A stretch of 64,000 bases of DNA from Phialocephala subalpina (GCA_900073065.1 FJOG01000002.1:3531110-3595109), one strand, 5' to 3'. Counted from the stretch's first letter, positions 34,518-46,700 are shown. The notes: generated by a model not told the origin, from the sequence alone. Made by a program: numbers and translations.

Positions 34518-35065
34518 AATGGAATGCGAGTTATGAGGTTGTGGCAATGTTGGTTAGTGTGGGCCTGAAGGAATTGAGTATCTAGACTTCGAGCATCTCG
34601 AATGGAAAGTGTAACGAGACCATGGCAATCTTTGAGAGGCACTACCGTAGAGAATGAGTTTCGGACACACTTGGAAGACTATTGCTTTGTGATTGAGTGA
34701 GTGCCATTGAGATAAAGAAGCATGAATGTATCACTGGGAAGAGGAAAGATATGAGTGGGAAATGAAGTTGACGCGGCTCGTTTGTCCCTGGCATTACTGG
34801 CACTTAATATATCGATTGATATCTGTTCGAAAAGAAGAGACAAAACTTAGAAGTCGAAAGAGGAAGGTTATGAGGAACAGCAGACTAGGTATGAAAAGTT
34901 CTCAGACAGAAGTTGAGGTCAGGGCTTTGTGCCACCGCTTGCATACAGAGGGGAAAATAAAATTTGGAAGCTGCATGGCATGACAACGATTATCTAGAAA
35001 TGAAAACTTGCATTATTTCAAAGAGTAAAGGGGATTTCAAATGTCTCTGGCTTTCGATATAAGAA
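34518..35065. other. Spacer between copies A and B
   Basis: About 0.55 kb with one short + strand open frame (34726-34980, Lys/Arg/Glu-rich) that matches nothing I recognise. It presumably contains the promoter of copy B. Confidence 0.4.
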
Positions 35066-35824
35066 GTGTCCACAACCACAGAAATCGAGCCAAGAGCAAC
35101 GCCACTTGGACTCACCTGGCACATTAGAACAGCGATCGTGGCAACTCCAACCCCGACAATCACTCAATACCTCCAAACACCTTCCCAGCAACGCCCACAG
35201 GCATCAGACGTCGTCCTATGCGCAATCCAGAACTTTCTTCAAACATACTCTCTCAACCCCTCCGATGTTCCAAACCACCAACCATCCCGTCCAAACCAGA
35301 AACAAGGCACAGCTATTCTACGTTTATGGGAACAGAATGCAACGGTGAACTCCAACAGCCCACAATGGCCAGAATTCAACACATTCATCGACACAATGGC
35401 CATTGTCTTATTGCCTGCCGCGACACAATTGCGAGCCGCCATGCGAGATAAATTCGATCAGGCGATGGCGATCTACACGACTCGCTGCGCGAGCATGGCA
35501 TCAGGACAAGTCATTGCGCCGAGAATCGGATTGAATTGCTTCGAATCGTTCAGGATTCAGGCCAATCTAAATTTGGATCCGGCTCCTATGACGACTAGTC
35601 ATCCGAGCCCAATCGCTATTTTCATGTCATTTGGAGATTTTGTTGGCGGCAACCATGTTGCTCCGGTGTTGGGAGTGAGAACTGCATTGAAACCGGGAGA
35701 TGTGATGATTTTGCAAATAGTGGTTCCAAGTACGTCAATGACTCTTATTGGGGGGAGATACCAGTTGGAGTTCTTGCCGGATCTGAAGGAGGTGGATGTT
35801 GGCGAAGGAGAGGGGAGAGCGTAG
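35066..35824 (+). CDS. Unnamed tandem family, copy B
   Basis: The second family member is open across the whole conserved core. It reads AIQNFLQTYSLNP, GTAILRLWEQ, WPEFNTFIDTMAI, IAPRIGLNCFESFRIQANLN, HPSPIAIFMSFGDFVGG and LKPGDV, and ends RYQLEFLPD. The frame has no ATG before the conserved part (it opens after a stop at 35060-35062, with a GTG at 35066). The true start must therefore come from an upstream exon or has been lost. The nearest upstream ATG (35041) is in another frame. With A and C it forms a head-to-tail array on one strand. The core length (about 240 residues) matches copy C. Function unknown. Confidence 0.62.
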   Translation: MSTTTEIEPRATPLGLTWHIRTAIVATPTPTITQYLQTPSQQRPQASDVVLCAIQNFLQTYSLNPSDVPNHQPSRPNQKQGTAILRLWEQNATVNSNSPQWPEFNTFIDTMAIVLLPAATQLRAAMRDKFDQAMAIYTTRCASMASGQVIAPRIGLNCFESFRIQANLNLDPAPMTTSHPSPIAIFMSFGDFVGGNHVAPVLGVRTALKPGDVMILQIVVPSTSMTLIGGRYQLEFLPDLKEVDVGEGEGRA

Positions 35825-36067
35825 GTGAGAACTTTGAAAGAACTTTCTGGGAAGTTTGCTGTGTCACCGCCGTCGCGTGAAGGACATAGATCCCGTAACA
35901 AGCTGCATCTTCCTGCATGCATGAAAAAATATTTCGTTTTCTCCTCGTGAAAGAGAACTTGAGACAAGACTCAATCTGAGTTTAAGAATCGTCCCGTGCT
36001 CGTCGCAGTTTCCAATCAGTAGCATCTCCACAGGCTGGCAGCCCCATAGCCATTCTTGAGAGCAGTG

Positions 36068-36772
36068 ATGGCCGGCCATTGGACGCTCGATTCATACTTC
36101 GGAACGAGCCCTCAATTGCGCCCTCCATTCGAACAGATCGTTCAGGATGCTATTCGAGCTTTCGTGAAGGTGCATCCTCTCGACGTACCAAGGGCTTTGG
36201 ACGGGCAGCCACTTACCGATCTCGAACCCATTCAGGTTTATGGTACCATCACCATACCACTTTGGGAGCAGGCAGGAAAGATCAACAAGGCCAGCATACA
36301 TTGGAGAGACATCAACAAACTTCTCGATACACTAGTGATTGCTGCACACTTTGCTGCCGAGAAAGAAGTAGCCGAGCAGCCAGAGAGATACAGGTCGGCA
36401 ATGGTCCATCGAAAGATAGGAAGAATGCTTGCGCTGGGACGAGGGACAGCCATCGCCCCCAGAACGAGTAGCAGCGGAATGGACAAGAATTGCTTCCAAT
36501 CGGTGCGATTGAATGTGAATGTTGCTCTCGAACGTGCGAAGCCGACCACCTTTTATCAGAGTGGTATGGCTGCGTTGACCGTGCTTGGAGAGTTCCATGG
36601 TGGAGGACAGTTGGTGATGACGCGCTCGACAGGAGGGCGTGCGAAAGGAATGCTGCGACCAGGAGAAATTGCGCTGACAAAGACGGAGCACTGGATTGGA
36701 TCTATGGCCTTTAAGGGCGAGAGGCATCAGCTGGAGTTCTTTCTGCCTGACTCGTTACTGGACACCAAGTAA
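36068..36772 (+). CDS. Unnamed tandem family, copy C (intact)
   Basis: This is the best-preserved member: 234 residues from ATG 36068, no intron, no signal peptide and no membrane segment. Conserved blocks, in order, are an N-terminal helix (IVQDAIRAFVKVHPLD), GTITIPLWEQ, a helical middle with LLDTLVIAAH, then NCFQSVRLNVNVALE. VLGEFHGGGQLVM, LRPGEIAL, and GERHQLEFFLPD at the C terminus follow. The second half alternates short strands, with a G[DNE]F-x-GG turn, a PG[DE] turn and a final G-x-R-[YH]-Q-L-E-F-F strand. That layout resembles a double-stranded beta-helix, as in 2-oxoglutarate/Fe(II) oxygenases, but the HxD iron motif is not clear, so this is only a hypothesis. The copies stand next to a PKS-NRPS pair; whether they serve it is unknown. 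Confidence 0.7.
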   Translation: MAGHWTLDSYFGTSPQLRPPFEQIVQDAIRAFVKVHPLDVPRALDGQPLTDLEPIQVYGTITIPLWEQAGKINKASIHWRDINKLLDTLVIAAHFAAEKEVAEQPERYRSAMVHRKIGRMLALGRGTAIAPRTSSSGMDKNCFQSVRLNVNVALERAKPTTFYQSGMAALTVLGEFHGGGQLVMTRSTGGRAKGMLRPGEIALTKTEHWIGSMAFKGERHQLEFFLPDSLLDTK

Positions 36773-38485
36773 TCGCAATGTTTGGGGTAGGTGTCGAGAG
36801 GCGGTGCGGAAGCGAGGGAAGACAGTCAAGATACATCTTGTACACACGTGGCAATGAGGGCATTTGTGGCGTTTCGTAATCGTGGAGGAGTGCGTCTTGA
36901 GCAACTTGATGTATTGGCTGAGTACTGGAAGATCGTTATTATGAAAGTCGATTGGATGTGAACTAGGAGAACTTTGATGTTGTGACATTAGCAGGAACTA
37001 AAAAATTTCCGAGCAGGAGTGGAGAATAAAAACAGACCTTGTGAACGGCATGTTTCCATCTGAACTTCCTCTAGAAAGAAATTGACATGACCGCCAGCTT
37101 CCAAGCCTTCGAACGAGGGGAAGCAAGAAAGTGAAGCTCATTTTAGCATCCTAAGCTCACAAGCTGCCCCTCCAAGGATACCCCGCCAAGAGCACTCACT
37201 CACCTAGCCTCTCACACATTTCTTTACCCATCACCAACCTCTGAGCCAAGAAACACGAATAGGAACATGCACGTCAGTCTCCAAGCCAAGCTTCCCAAAA
37301 CAAGACATAAATAGAAATCGCACGTGATTCGGGGTCTTCCAAGCACACAGCCAAATCGCACATCACCTAACCCGAGCTGCCTCTAACAAATCAAGACCAT
37401 CTTCCTTCCCGCTGCACGGTACATCGAAACATTGGATCAGTAAGTCTCCCCTCGTGCGGCTTAGTCTCGAGCTTGTGAGAGTGCATGTTTAGTGATCCAT
37501 CGTCCTGGATTCGGGTCGTTTGCTCTGGCCCACATCTGTATCTACATCTGCACCTGCACGCAAGAGCGAGGCAGGCGCAGGCGTCCGAGTCGGGTTGTTT
37601 GACAATTTTAGACGCAGGACCGACAGCCGATGTGTGGTGGTGAGAAGCTTGTTGTGCCTTCGGTGGAGGGAAGGATCCTAGTCTCGGGGGTGGCTGGTGA
37701 AGCAAGCGCGTTTGTGAGTGCTTTGGCGTGATGGAGAGGCTGAGTGGCGATTTGGGAGTTGGAGTGATCGAGTGGTCTCTTGGTACTTGGATTGGTGATG
37801 CTTTTGATGTTGATGTCTTGTCGATCTGATGAGATGATGTGACGGAGGTGTTTTGAAGTGTGGACATGGGGACAGGGGAAAAGAAGAGTCGTTCAAGTGA
37901 AACAATAGCCGAGGTCACACTACGGAGCGTAAAACCTGTGGATTTTTGAACGAGGTCTTTGCAAGTGAAAGACTCGCATTTTGAAAGCTCTAAGTCTCTA
38001 CCTAACTAAGTAACTTAGAAAACAGACCCCCATTTCGACTTGGATATTTCCACTCAAGATAAATCGCAGTCTTATTGGAAAAGTGGAAATGAGCCTCACG
38101 TGATCGACGAAGAATACCTTCAAAGCCGATTGAAAATGCCATTTGAATTACCAACTAACTCCAACCGCTTGTTCTATTGTTTCTGCTATAGACAAACCCC
38201 AACCAATCTGCAGACTCCAAAGAGATTCGTTCCACCGTTCTGAGACTGAAATTATATAAATAGAACGGACTACTAAAATAAGCGACAGACGCCAAACATC
38301 AAATCTTCGGCGCGTTGTCAGCGCGTTTCTTCCATCTTACCAATCTTTTCACTCGCAGCTCAACTCCACTCCCACTCCTCTCAATCATGTCGTTCAATCA
38401 TTCAATCAGATGTGCTTGCATGGCACTGATCGCTGGATGCCGAATTGTCGATCAAGGAACTCGAATTGTCGTTGAGTCATAATGC
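36773..38485. other. No gene recognised
   Basis: 1.7 kb between family copy C and the 3' end of the hydrolase. A - strand open frame (37391-37918) is Ser/Pro/His- and Cys/Arg-rich, begins at GTG and looks like a chance frame in skewed sequence. No further family copy is detectable by eye. Confidence 0.45.
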
Positions 38486-39754
38486 TCAAGCAGCCGATTT
38501 TTGCCTGCAATAGTTAGCAAGGTATTGACTCTTCGAGGTCCAGCCTCCTACCTGCAGTCCACCATGTGCTGCTCCATCACCAACGAATAGCGTCTTGTCA
38601 GCCTCATCCAAGTGTCCCAACTTAGACATGATCTTTCGAGCGTTCATCTCGGGCTCGAAGTAGATGGCCTGCTCAGCACCAGTCACCAAGACCGGGCATC
38701 GGACGCGGTCCAGGTACTCGGCACCAGTCTGAGACTTCAAAGTCATCGTCTGCATGAATCGCATCATCTCGGCCGGGTTGTTGACTCCGTAGCACCATTC
38801 GTTCTGAGCAAACTCCCACTTGAGCTGGAAGTTGAACTTGGCGAGGAATCTGCAGACGGTGTTGAACCAATCGTCGCTGATCGATCCGCTCAGCCATCCG
38901 TTGATGAAGAATTGTGGCATTCGGCTGCTGACAATGTCGAACATGTTGTAGAAGCCATCGCATGATATGCAGGCTTTGATTCGAAGGTCACAGGCAGCTC
39001 GGAGCGCGAAGTATCCTCCCAAACTTGCTCCGAGCACTGCGATGCGGTCCAAGTCGAGCCCCAATCGCTCATGTTCTGGCTCAAAAACATCGAAGAGATA
39101 GTCCAGAACTCTGCTCGTCACATACTCCCAGTCTGGTCGCAGAGTTGTCTTGTCTCTTCGAATTGAGAGTCCTTGTCCAGGACCGTCAAAGCTCAGGACT
39201 GCGTATCCTCGAGGAATTGCTCCTGAGGCACCATAGAAGTATAGCTCTTCAGCAGTAGAATCCAATCCACCAGTCTGCAGGATCAGAGGCACTCGACCGG
39301 GAACACGAGCATCGGGTGCAGGCATATACAGACGTGCTGGGAGCTCGAGACCATCGTCGTATGGAATGTTAAATGAAATAACTTCCGAGTCGAGGAGTGC
39401 GCAAGCTCGGTCGTGGGCATATGCGCTCTTTTGGATGGCGTTAAGAAGTCGGGGATCTTCTCTGTTGATGTGCAAGAAGAATTCGCTGGATCGGTAGTAG
39501 TTGGATGATCGGAGGAAAGCCCATCTCGCAGAAACTCTGTCGCCGTTGGCAAGTGCCTCTTCTCCAAGCTTTGATGCTTGATCTCCCCAGGCATTCCAGG
39601 TCTTGTACCATGCCTCTGGGTCATCGTCCTTCAATTCCGATCGTGCGTCGAGACATTCTGCGATCTCAGCCCCTTGGAATGGCGTTGATCCGAGAACTCT
39701 GAGGAATTCGAAGTCGAAGAACCCCGACTTGAAAAACTTGAATATGTTTGCCAT
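38486..39754 (-). CDS. Alpha/beta hydrolase (Ayg1/FrsA-like), PKS-NRPS partner
   Basis: This serine hydrolase of about 422 residues belongs to the group with an extra helical N-terminal domain, which includes fungal pathway hydrolases that trim or hydrolyse polyketide intermediates. The core shows PLILQTGGLDSTAEE (oxyanion region), YAVLSFDGPGQG and AVLGASLGGYFALRAA with the nucleophile Ser at about residue 244. VLVTGAEQ and GDGAAHGGLQVGG, with the likely catalytic His, lie near the C terminus. No signal peptide is seen. An ATG four codons upstream (39766) is also possible; MANIFKF is preferred as the more typical beginning. It is divergent from the PKS-NRPS, with a shared ~1 kb promoter region, so co-expression is likely. 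Similar hydrolases accompany cytochalasan-type PKS-NRPS genes; the exact reaction here is inferred only. Confidence 0.85.
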   Translation of the reverse strand: MANIFKFFKSGFFDFEFLRVLGSTPFQGAEIAECLDARSELKDDDPEAWYKTWNAWGDQASKLGEEALANGDRVSARWAFLRSSNYYRSSEFFLHINREDPRLLNAIQKSAYAHDRACALLDSEVISFNIPYDDGLELPARLYMPAPDARVPGRVPLILQTGGLDSTAEELYFYGASGAIPRGYAVLSFDGPGQGLSIRRDKTTLRPDWEYVTSRVLDYLFDVFEPEHERLGLDLDRIAVLGASLGGYFALRAACDLRIKACISCDGFYNMFDIVSSRMPQFFINGWLSGSISDDWFNTVCRFLAKFNFQLKWEFAQNEWCYGVNNPAEMMRFMQTMTLKSQTGAEYLDRVRCPVLVTGAEQAIYFEPEMNARKIMSKLGHLDEADKTLFVGDGAAHGGLQVGGWTSKSQYLANYCRQKSAA

Positions 39755-40758
39755 CTTGTTGATCAATCAAAGTGTCGATTTGGTGTTTTGGGTCTGGCGG
39801 CAATTTTTAGTGGGTGTAGAAGGCTGAGCTGATAGTTTCCAGTCCCACGGTTAAGAAGCGAGAGCCGTTTCTTTTCTCGTCCTCCTAGAGGTGGTAGGAA
39901 CATATAGCTGAAGTGTATTTCGGCGTCGGTCCTGTCATTCGGAGGCGCCAGGAGGCTGTATCGTCAATCGGTGCGTTTCTCCTTTAGGTTTGGCTTCTTC
40001 CGGTCATCCCAAAAGGGGCTGAGTCGATCCGAGTCGGGTAGAATCATCGCGCTACTGCAGCCGCGTGCAACGCCACACACGTGAGCTGCAGACCAAGAAC
40101 AGCTCTGATTAAGCTCTGTGAAGCTTCACGGCAAGCTATGTCAAGCTCCTTGTCACGATCGGTTTGTTTGGTATGGCTGACAATAGCTGTGCCCCTCGAA
40201 CCCCCGACACTGACGGCCACTTTGCTAAAACGGAACTCGCCCGAGTGGGGTTTCTCGTGATGTGGGCTCCGGCTGATGGGAGCCAGCCGCTGGATCCCTG
40301 CTCCCGCACATGTCTGTACCTGTTCGACACTCACATATGAGACTCATATATCACGTCTTGGATCGACTCTCAGTATCACCATCATCAGCATCATCATCTC
40401 TCTTCACTCTTGAGTATCTCGACTCGAAACAATCTCAAATATCCCGACTTTGAGACCTTCGACTCGACCTTGTCCTCAAGACTTCTTCTCGACTCAACTT
40501 GCTCTTAGACATCCCGACTCTAAGAACTTCTTGACTCGAGCCTCCTCATTCTCCTCGAAAACAACCACTCTTCATTGCACCGAACTTTGAAGATCTTTGA
40601 ATCCGACTCCTCCATCTCGACCTCCCGACTTCCTGACCCCACCAAATTCAGAATCCTCAATCTCTCGGATTCTACCTTCGCTCGAATTCCATCGCCCTCG
40701 CTAATATCATCTCGACAACATCAATCTAATTCCTCACACCTCTAACACTACCGTCAAC
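39755..40758. promoter_or_regulatory. Bidirectional promoter of hydrolase and PKS-NRPS, with repeated CGACTC motif
   Basis: The ~1 kb between the two start codons must drive both genes. CGACTC occurs at 40364, 40420, 40460, 40490, 40515 and 40604 on the + strand, usually with T or C before it, and reversed (GAGTCG) at 40021 and 40031. Two copies extend to the near-palindrome TCGACTCGA or similar. A TATA-like CATATATC lies near 40345. If transcription starts just after it, most copies sit in a pyrimidine-rich 5' leader of about 380 bases. The start context CAACATGG at 40759 is good for initiation. A role in regulation is an inference. Confidence 0.5.
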
Positions 40759-43700
40759 ATGGTTTCTCGCAAGACTGCAGCTGCCACCGAGGCTTCTGCC
40801 AACAGATACGAATCCTACATCAACGAGCCCATTGCCGTTGTCGGTACAGGATGCCGCTTCCCAGGCGGCTCAAGCAGCCCTTCTAAGCTTTGGGATATGC
40901 TCATTGAGCGTCGCGATGCCTTGAGGAACATCGACCGCTGGAGCGCTGAGGGATTCCACCATTCGAATGGCGAGCGCTCTGGTGCTCTCAACGTCAAGAA
41001 CGCCTACCTCCTCCAGGAGGACGTCAAGGCCTGGGATGCCTCCTTCTTCGGTATCAACCCTCGTGAGGCTGAAGCTGTTGATCCCCAGCACCGTATTCTT
41101 CTTGAGACTGTTTACGAGGCTATGGAAGCTGGTGGTTTCTCCATGGAGAACATGCAGGGCTCAGACACCGCGGTCTACGTGGGCACGATGACTGCTGACT
41201 ACTCCGAAATGCTTCTTAGAGGTCCCGAGAACCTCCCGACTTATTTTGCAACTGGCACCAACTCATCTATCCTGTCCAACCGAGTCTCTTACTTCTTCGA
41301 CTTGAAGGGACCATCCGAGACCATCAACACTGCCTGCTCATCCTCCTTGGTCGCTGTTCATCACTGCGTTCAGTCTCTCCGCAACGGCGAGTCCCGCATG
41401 GCAATTGCTGGAGGTGCTAACTTGATCCTGAACCCTGAGTTCATGGCTTCCGAGTCCAACCTCCACATGCTGTCTGCTGAAGGACGATCTCGCATGTGGG
41501 ATGCTGGCGCGAACGGTTATGCTCGTGGTGAAGGTTTCGCCGCAGTCATCTTGAAGAAGCTCTCTGACGCTATCGTTGATGGCGACGACATCACTTGCAT
41601 CATCCGCGAGACCGGTGTCAACTCCGATGGACGAACCAAGGGTATAACCTTGCCAAGTGGCGAGGCCCAGACCAGCCTTATCAAACAAGTGTACGCAAAG
41701 GCCGGTCTCAACTCCTTCTCCGCAATCGACAGACCCCAATACTTCGAAGCCCACGGCACTGGAACCCCAGCCGGTGACCCAATCGAGGCCAACGGCATTC
41801 GCGACGCTTTCTTCTTCGAGGATGTTCAACGAGAGGGCGAGAAACTGATCGTTGGCTCAGTCAAGACCTCCGTCGGTCACACCGAGGGTACTGCAGGTCT
41901 TGCAGGCTTGATCAAGGTTGCTCAAGCTATCAAAAGAGCTACCATTCCTGGCAACCTTCTCTTCAAGAGCTACAACCCAAAGATCCTCCCTCTCCTTGAA
42001 CACCTCGAGCTCGCCAAGCAGACTCTGCCATGGCCTGCACCGCTTCCTGGCGCACCTCGACGTGCCAGTGTCAACTGCTTCGGATTCGGCGGAACCAACT
42101 CCCACGCCATCGTCGAAAGCTACGAACCATCACCATACACCATCTCCCGCAAGATGCTCCTCCCCGCCCAAGCGCTAATAGCCATCCCTCTCGTCCTCTC
42201 TGCTAACAACGAATCATCGTTGGCAAAGATGGTGCAGAACTACTACGACCTCATCGAGGCTGATGAATCCATCAACCTCAATGACCTCGCCTGGACTCTT
42301 GCCAACCGCCGCTCTGAACTCGCTCTCAAGGTGACCTTCGCTGGTGCAACTAGAGAAGCTCTTCTCGAGAACATGAGCAAGGTTCTCCAGAAGACCAAGA
42401 ACTCTCCCCCATCCAACATTGGCACTCGCCGCGACGCTCGAACCAAGGCACCCCGCATTCTCGGTGTCTTCACTGGTAAGAATAAAATACACTTAATATA
42501 ATCATAAATATGAAACAGTAATTAACTCTTTGAATAGGTCAAGGTGCTCAATGGCCCAACATGGGTCGCGATATCCTCCTCAACTCCACAATGGCAAAGG
42601 AGTCTATCAAGAATATGGATGCTGCTCTCCAGGAGCTTCCAGAGACTGACAGACCAAAGTGGACTCTCGAGGACATCATCTGCGACAAAGTCCAGGGAAA
42701 GCGCATCGATGAGGCTGAGTTCTCCCAACCAGTATGCACAGCTGTTCAAGTCATGCTCGTCGACATCCTCCGCTCTGTTGGTCACAAGTTCTCTGCCGTT
42801 GTTGGTCACTCATCTGGTGAAATTGGTGCAGCTTACGCAGCTGGTGTCGTCACAGCTTCCGAGGCCATCAAGATCGCCTACTACCGTGGTTTCCACACCA
42901 AGCTCGCTCAGGGCCCAACTGGAAAGCAGGGTACTATGCTGGCGGCTGGTCTCTCTCACGAGGACGCTGATGAGTTTTGCTCTCAGCCCCAGCTTGTCGG
43001 CCGCATCTCGGTTGCAGCCAGCAACGCCCCCGAGAGCGTCACACTCTCTGGTGACGTCGACGCTGTGAAGGAAGCCAAGCAGATGCTTGACGACAGAGGA
43101 ATCTTCGCCAGAGCCTTGAAGGTCAACAAGGCTTACCACTCTCAACACATGAACCCCGTCTCTCCTCCGTATACCGAGTCTCTTCGTGCTCAGCGCATTC
43201 AGCCCAAGCTCCCATACGAGGGCTGCAAGTGGATCTCTTCCGTCACTGGTGACCCAATTGAGGATGAGATGGATCTCCGAGCATTGACCAGTGTTTACTG
43301 GAAAGACAACATGCTCAAGCCTGTCTTGTTCTCAACTGCCGTCGAGCAAGCTGTCTTCGGTCAAGAGCCATTCGACTACGCCATGGAAGTTGGCCCTCAC
43401 ACTGCCTTGAAGGGGCCTTTTCTCCAAACATTTAAGGCTGCTATGGGCGGAACTCTCCCATACGGTGGTACTCTCACTCGCCATGCCGAAGACATTGGTT
43501 CCATGGCCACTTCTCTTGGTGGCCTCATGAACTACACTGCCCCTTGCGACTTCCGTACTGAGGAGTATGTTCGCTCATTCCAAGCTGGTGTTTCACCTGC
43601 TCTCGTCAGCGGTCTCCCATGCTACCCATGGGATCACTCTCAACAATACTGGGGGGAATCTCGCTACTCCAAGAAGTACCGTACACGCAGTAAGGCTCGC

Positions 43701-46700
43701 CATGACCTTCTCGGTGCCCAACTCCCGGACGATCTTGAGCACGATCTCCGCTACAGAAACACCGTCCGTGTCTCTGAGACCCCTTGGCTCGCTGGCCACA
43801 AGGTTCAGGGCCAAATCGTCTACCCTGGTGCTGCCTACATTGCCATGGCTTTGGAGGCATCAAAGGATCTTGCTGGTGATCTCCCAACCAAGATGGTTGA
43901 GCTTTTGGACATTGAGTTGAACCGCGCCATCGGCCTTGAAGAAGGCTCCAATGGTGCCGACACACTTCTTACACTGAAGAAGACTCATGAGGGTCCTCTC
44001 AATGGCGAGAACTTCATCGAGGCCGAGTTCTCCATCTTCTCCGCCGTTGGCGTTGATGCTGAGAGCTGGGACATTAATATGAAGGGGCGCATGCGAATCA
44101 TTCTCGCTGACTCCAACACTCCAGACATCATTCTCCCAGAGCGCGACAACAACCCTCTCTTGCTCAGCAAGCTCCACGTCGAGACCTTCTATAACACATT
44201 AGAGAACATTGGCTTCAATTACCAAGGTCTATTCCGCCGTCTTGAAACCATCGACAGACGCATGAACAGAGCCACTGCTACGGCCATCGAGTACCCCGAA
44301 GACCCCGAGATGCCAGTCATGATGCACCCTGCCTTGATGGATGCCTCCTTCCAGACCTGCTTCGCTGCTCTTCACTTCCCAGGTGACGGTGGCATGAGCT
44401 GCCCATACCTCCCTACTGGCATCAAGTGCCTCCGAATCAGCACCGACCGTGATGAGTTCGGACCTGAGGCTGAGGTGACCATTGACACCTTCGTCACCAG
44501 CAACGAGAACATGAAGATCTGTGCCGACATCGAGATGTTCAGCTCCGCCACTGGTGCTCCCAGAATGCAAATTGAGGGACTCTCATGCACAGCCCTAGAT
44601 CGCGCCACCGAAGACAACGACATCGAACTCTACGCCCAGACTGTCTATCGCCCTGAAATCTCCAAGTCAGCCACCGAGATCGAGGAGATTGACGAGTCCT
44701 ATTCTGAGCTCAGCTTGGTCAACCTTTGCGAGCGACTGGCATACATGTACCTTCGCAAACTCAACAACTCTGTCTCACGACGAGAGGTCGAAGAGTTCTC
44801 ATGGAATCACCAACGCATCTTCCAATTCATCGACCACCTCTTCCCTGTGGTGGAGAACGGACAGCACGATTCCATCAAGGCCGAGTGGGCTGACGACGAC
44901 GAAGCTTGGCTTGAGGAGCAAGCTGCCAAGCACATGGACCAGGTCGATGTCCAACTCATCACCACTGTTGGCCAGAACCTGCTATCTGTTGTTCGCGGTC
45001 AAACCAACCTTCTGGAGTGCATGATGAAGGATGACATGCTCAACCGATACTATGCCCTCGGTCAACAAATCAAGGAGTCCAACTCCTCCCTCAGCCGCAC
45101 TGTTGGCCAGATCGTCCACAGATACGCCGGTATGAAGATCCTTGAGGTTGGCGCCGGAAGCGGTGCTGTGACCAAGGGTGTCATTGGCGAGATTGGACAC
45201 CTGTTCAAGAGCTACACTTTCACCGACGCCACAGACAAGTCATTCGACAAGGCCAAGGAAAACCTCTTCCAATGGACTGGCAAGATGAAGTTCCAGGCTC
45301 TTGAAATCGAGGGCGATGTTGTCGACCAAGGATTCGAGGAAGGCTCTTACGACTTGATTATTGCTTCCAACGTCGTTCAGACTTCTCAGAATCTTCAGAA
45401 GACCATGGAGAATATCCGATCTCTCCTCAAGCCTGGTGGATATGTTGTCCTCCAAGAAATCAGTGTGCCAGACGTTCTCCGCGTCAAGTTCATGACTCTT
45501 GGTCTTCCTGCTTGGTGGATGGGTGATGATGACAGCCGCCGATTCGGCCCTGCTGCTTCCATCTCTCAATGGACTTCTCTCCTCAAGGACACTGGCTTTT
45601 CTGGTGTCGATCAAGTCACCAACGATCTTGCTGATCGTCCGATGTATATGACGTCCGTCGTTCTTTCTCAAGCTGTTACTGACGAGGTTAACTTTCTCCG
45701 AGAGCCATTGTGCCCACCTGAGCTCCGGGTCACCATCCGCGATATCTGCATCATCGGCAACAACTCTGCCCGCAATGCCGAGATCACCGCCTACATCGAG
45801 GAATCATGCAAGCAACTCGGCAGCGACCTCCCAAAGATCTCATTCGTTCCCCGCGTTGAGAAGCTTGCTGAGTTCAAGTCCGATTTCTCTGCTGTCATCT
45901 TCTTGCAAGATCTCGATGAGCCAATCTGGAAGAATCTGACTCAAGACACCATCACTGGTCTTCAGAATATCGTCGACCGCTCTAAGCAGGTCCTATGGGT
46001 CACTTCTGGTTGCAGACTCGAGAACGCTTACGCCAATATGTCTCTTGGTGTTGGACGTGGTCTCCAATCTGAATATGCTCACGTTCAGATACAACTTCTC
46101 GACGTCGAACCATCTGAGGTCGAGACTAGCAACGATCTCTTGGCTGCTGCTGCCATCCGACTGTTCGCCGATGAGGATATCCGCGCTTCCTCTCCCAATA
46201 TCCTTTGGACTGCTGAAGAAGAGATGATCATTAAGGGCGGCAAGTTCTTGATTCCTCGTATTACTGCCGACCAGGTTCTCAACGACCGCCTGAATGCTCG
46301 CCGCCGTGCCATTGAGAAACAGGTCAACCCATCCGAGAGCCAGGTCTTGATCTCGCAATCAGAAGGCAACTACGTTGTTGCTGAGCCTCATCTCACCATG
46401 CTCGCTACCGAGAGCAAGACCGACATCAAGATCAAGGTCACTCACTCTCTACTTGCTGCCATCAAGGTCGGCGAGAACCAGAACATGTACTTGACCATCG
46501 GAAAGGTCATCGAGGGTGGTGATCTCACTGCTGGAAAGGATGTTCTCGCATTCTCCCACGTCAACGCTTCCATCATCAGCGTCCCTGCCTCTCAAGTTGT
46601 GCCCATCTATGTCAAGGTTGACTCTCCTCCCAAGTTCATCGAATCGGTCGCCACAACTTTCGTTTCATCTGCGCTTTTCTCGCAGCTTCGTCACGGATCG

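Noticed and set aside
37391..37918. 175-codon - strand frame, Ser/Pro/Cys-rich
   Set aside because: Begins at GTG, low-complexity, no family resemblance; probably chance.
42544..43068. Long + strand frame overlapping the AT domain
   Set aside because: Out-of-frame shadow of the PKS-NRPS; Ser/Leu-rich translation typical of a shifted frame.
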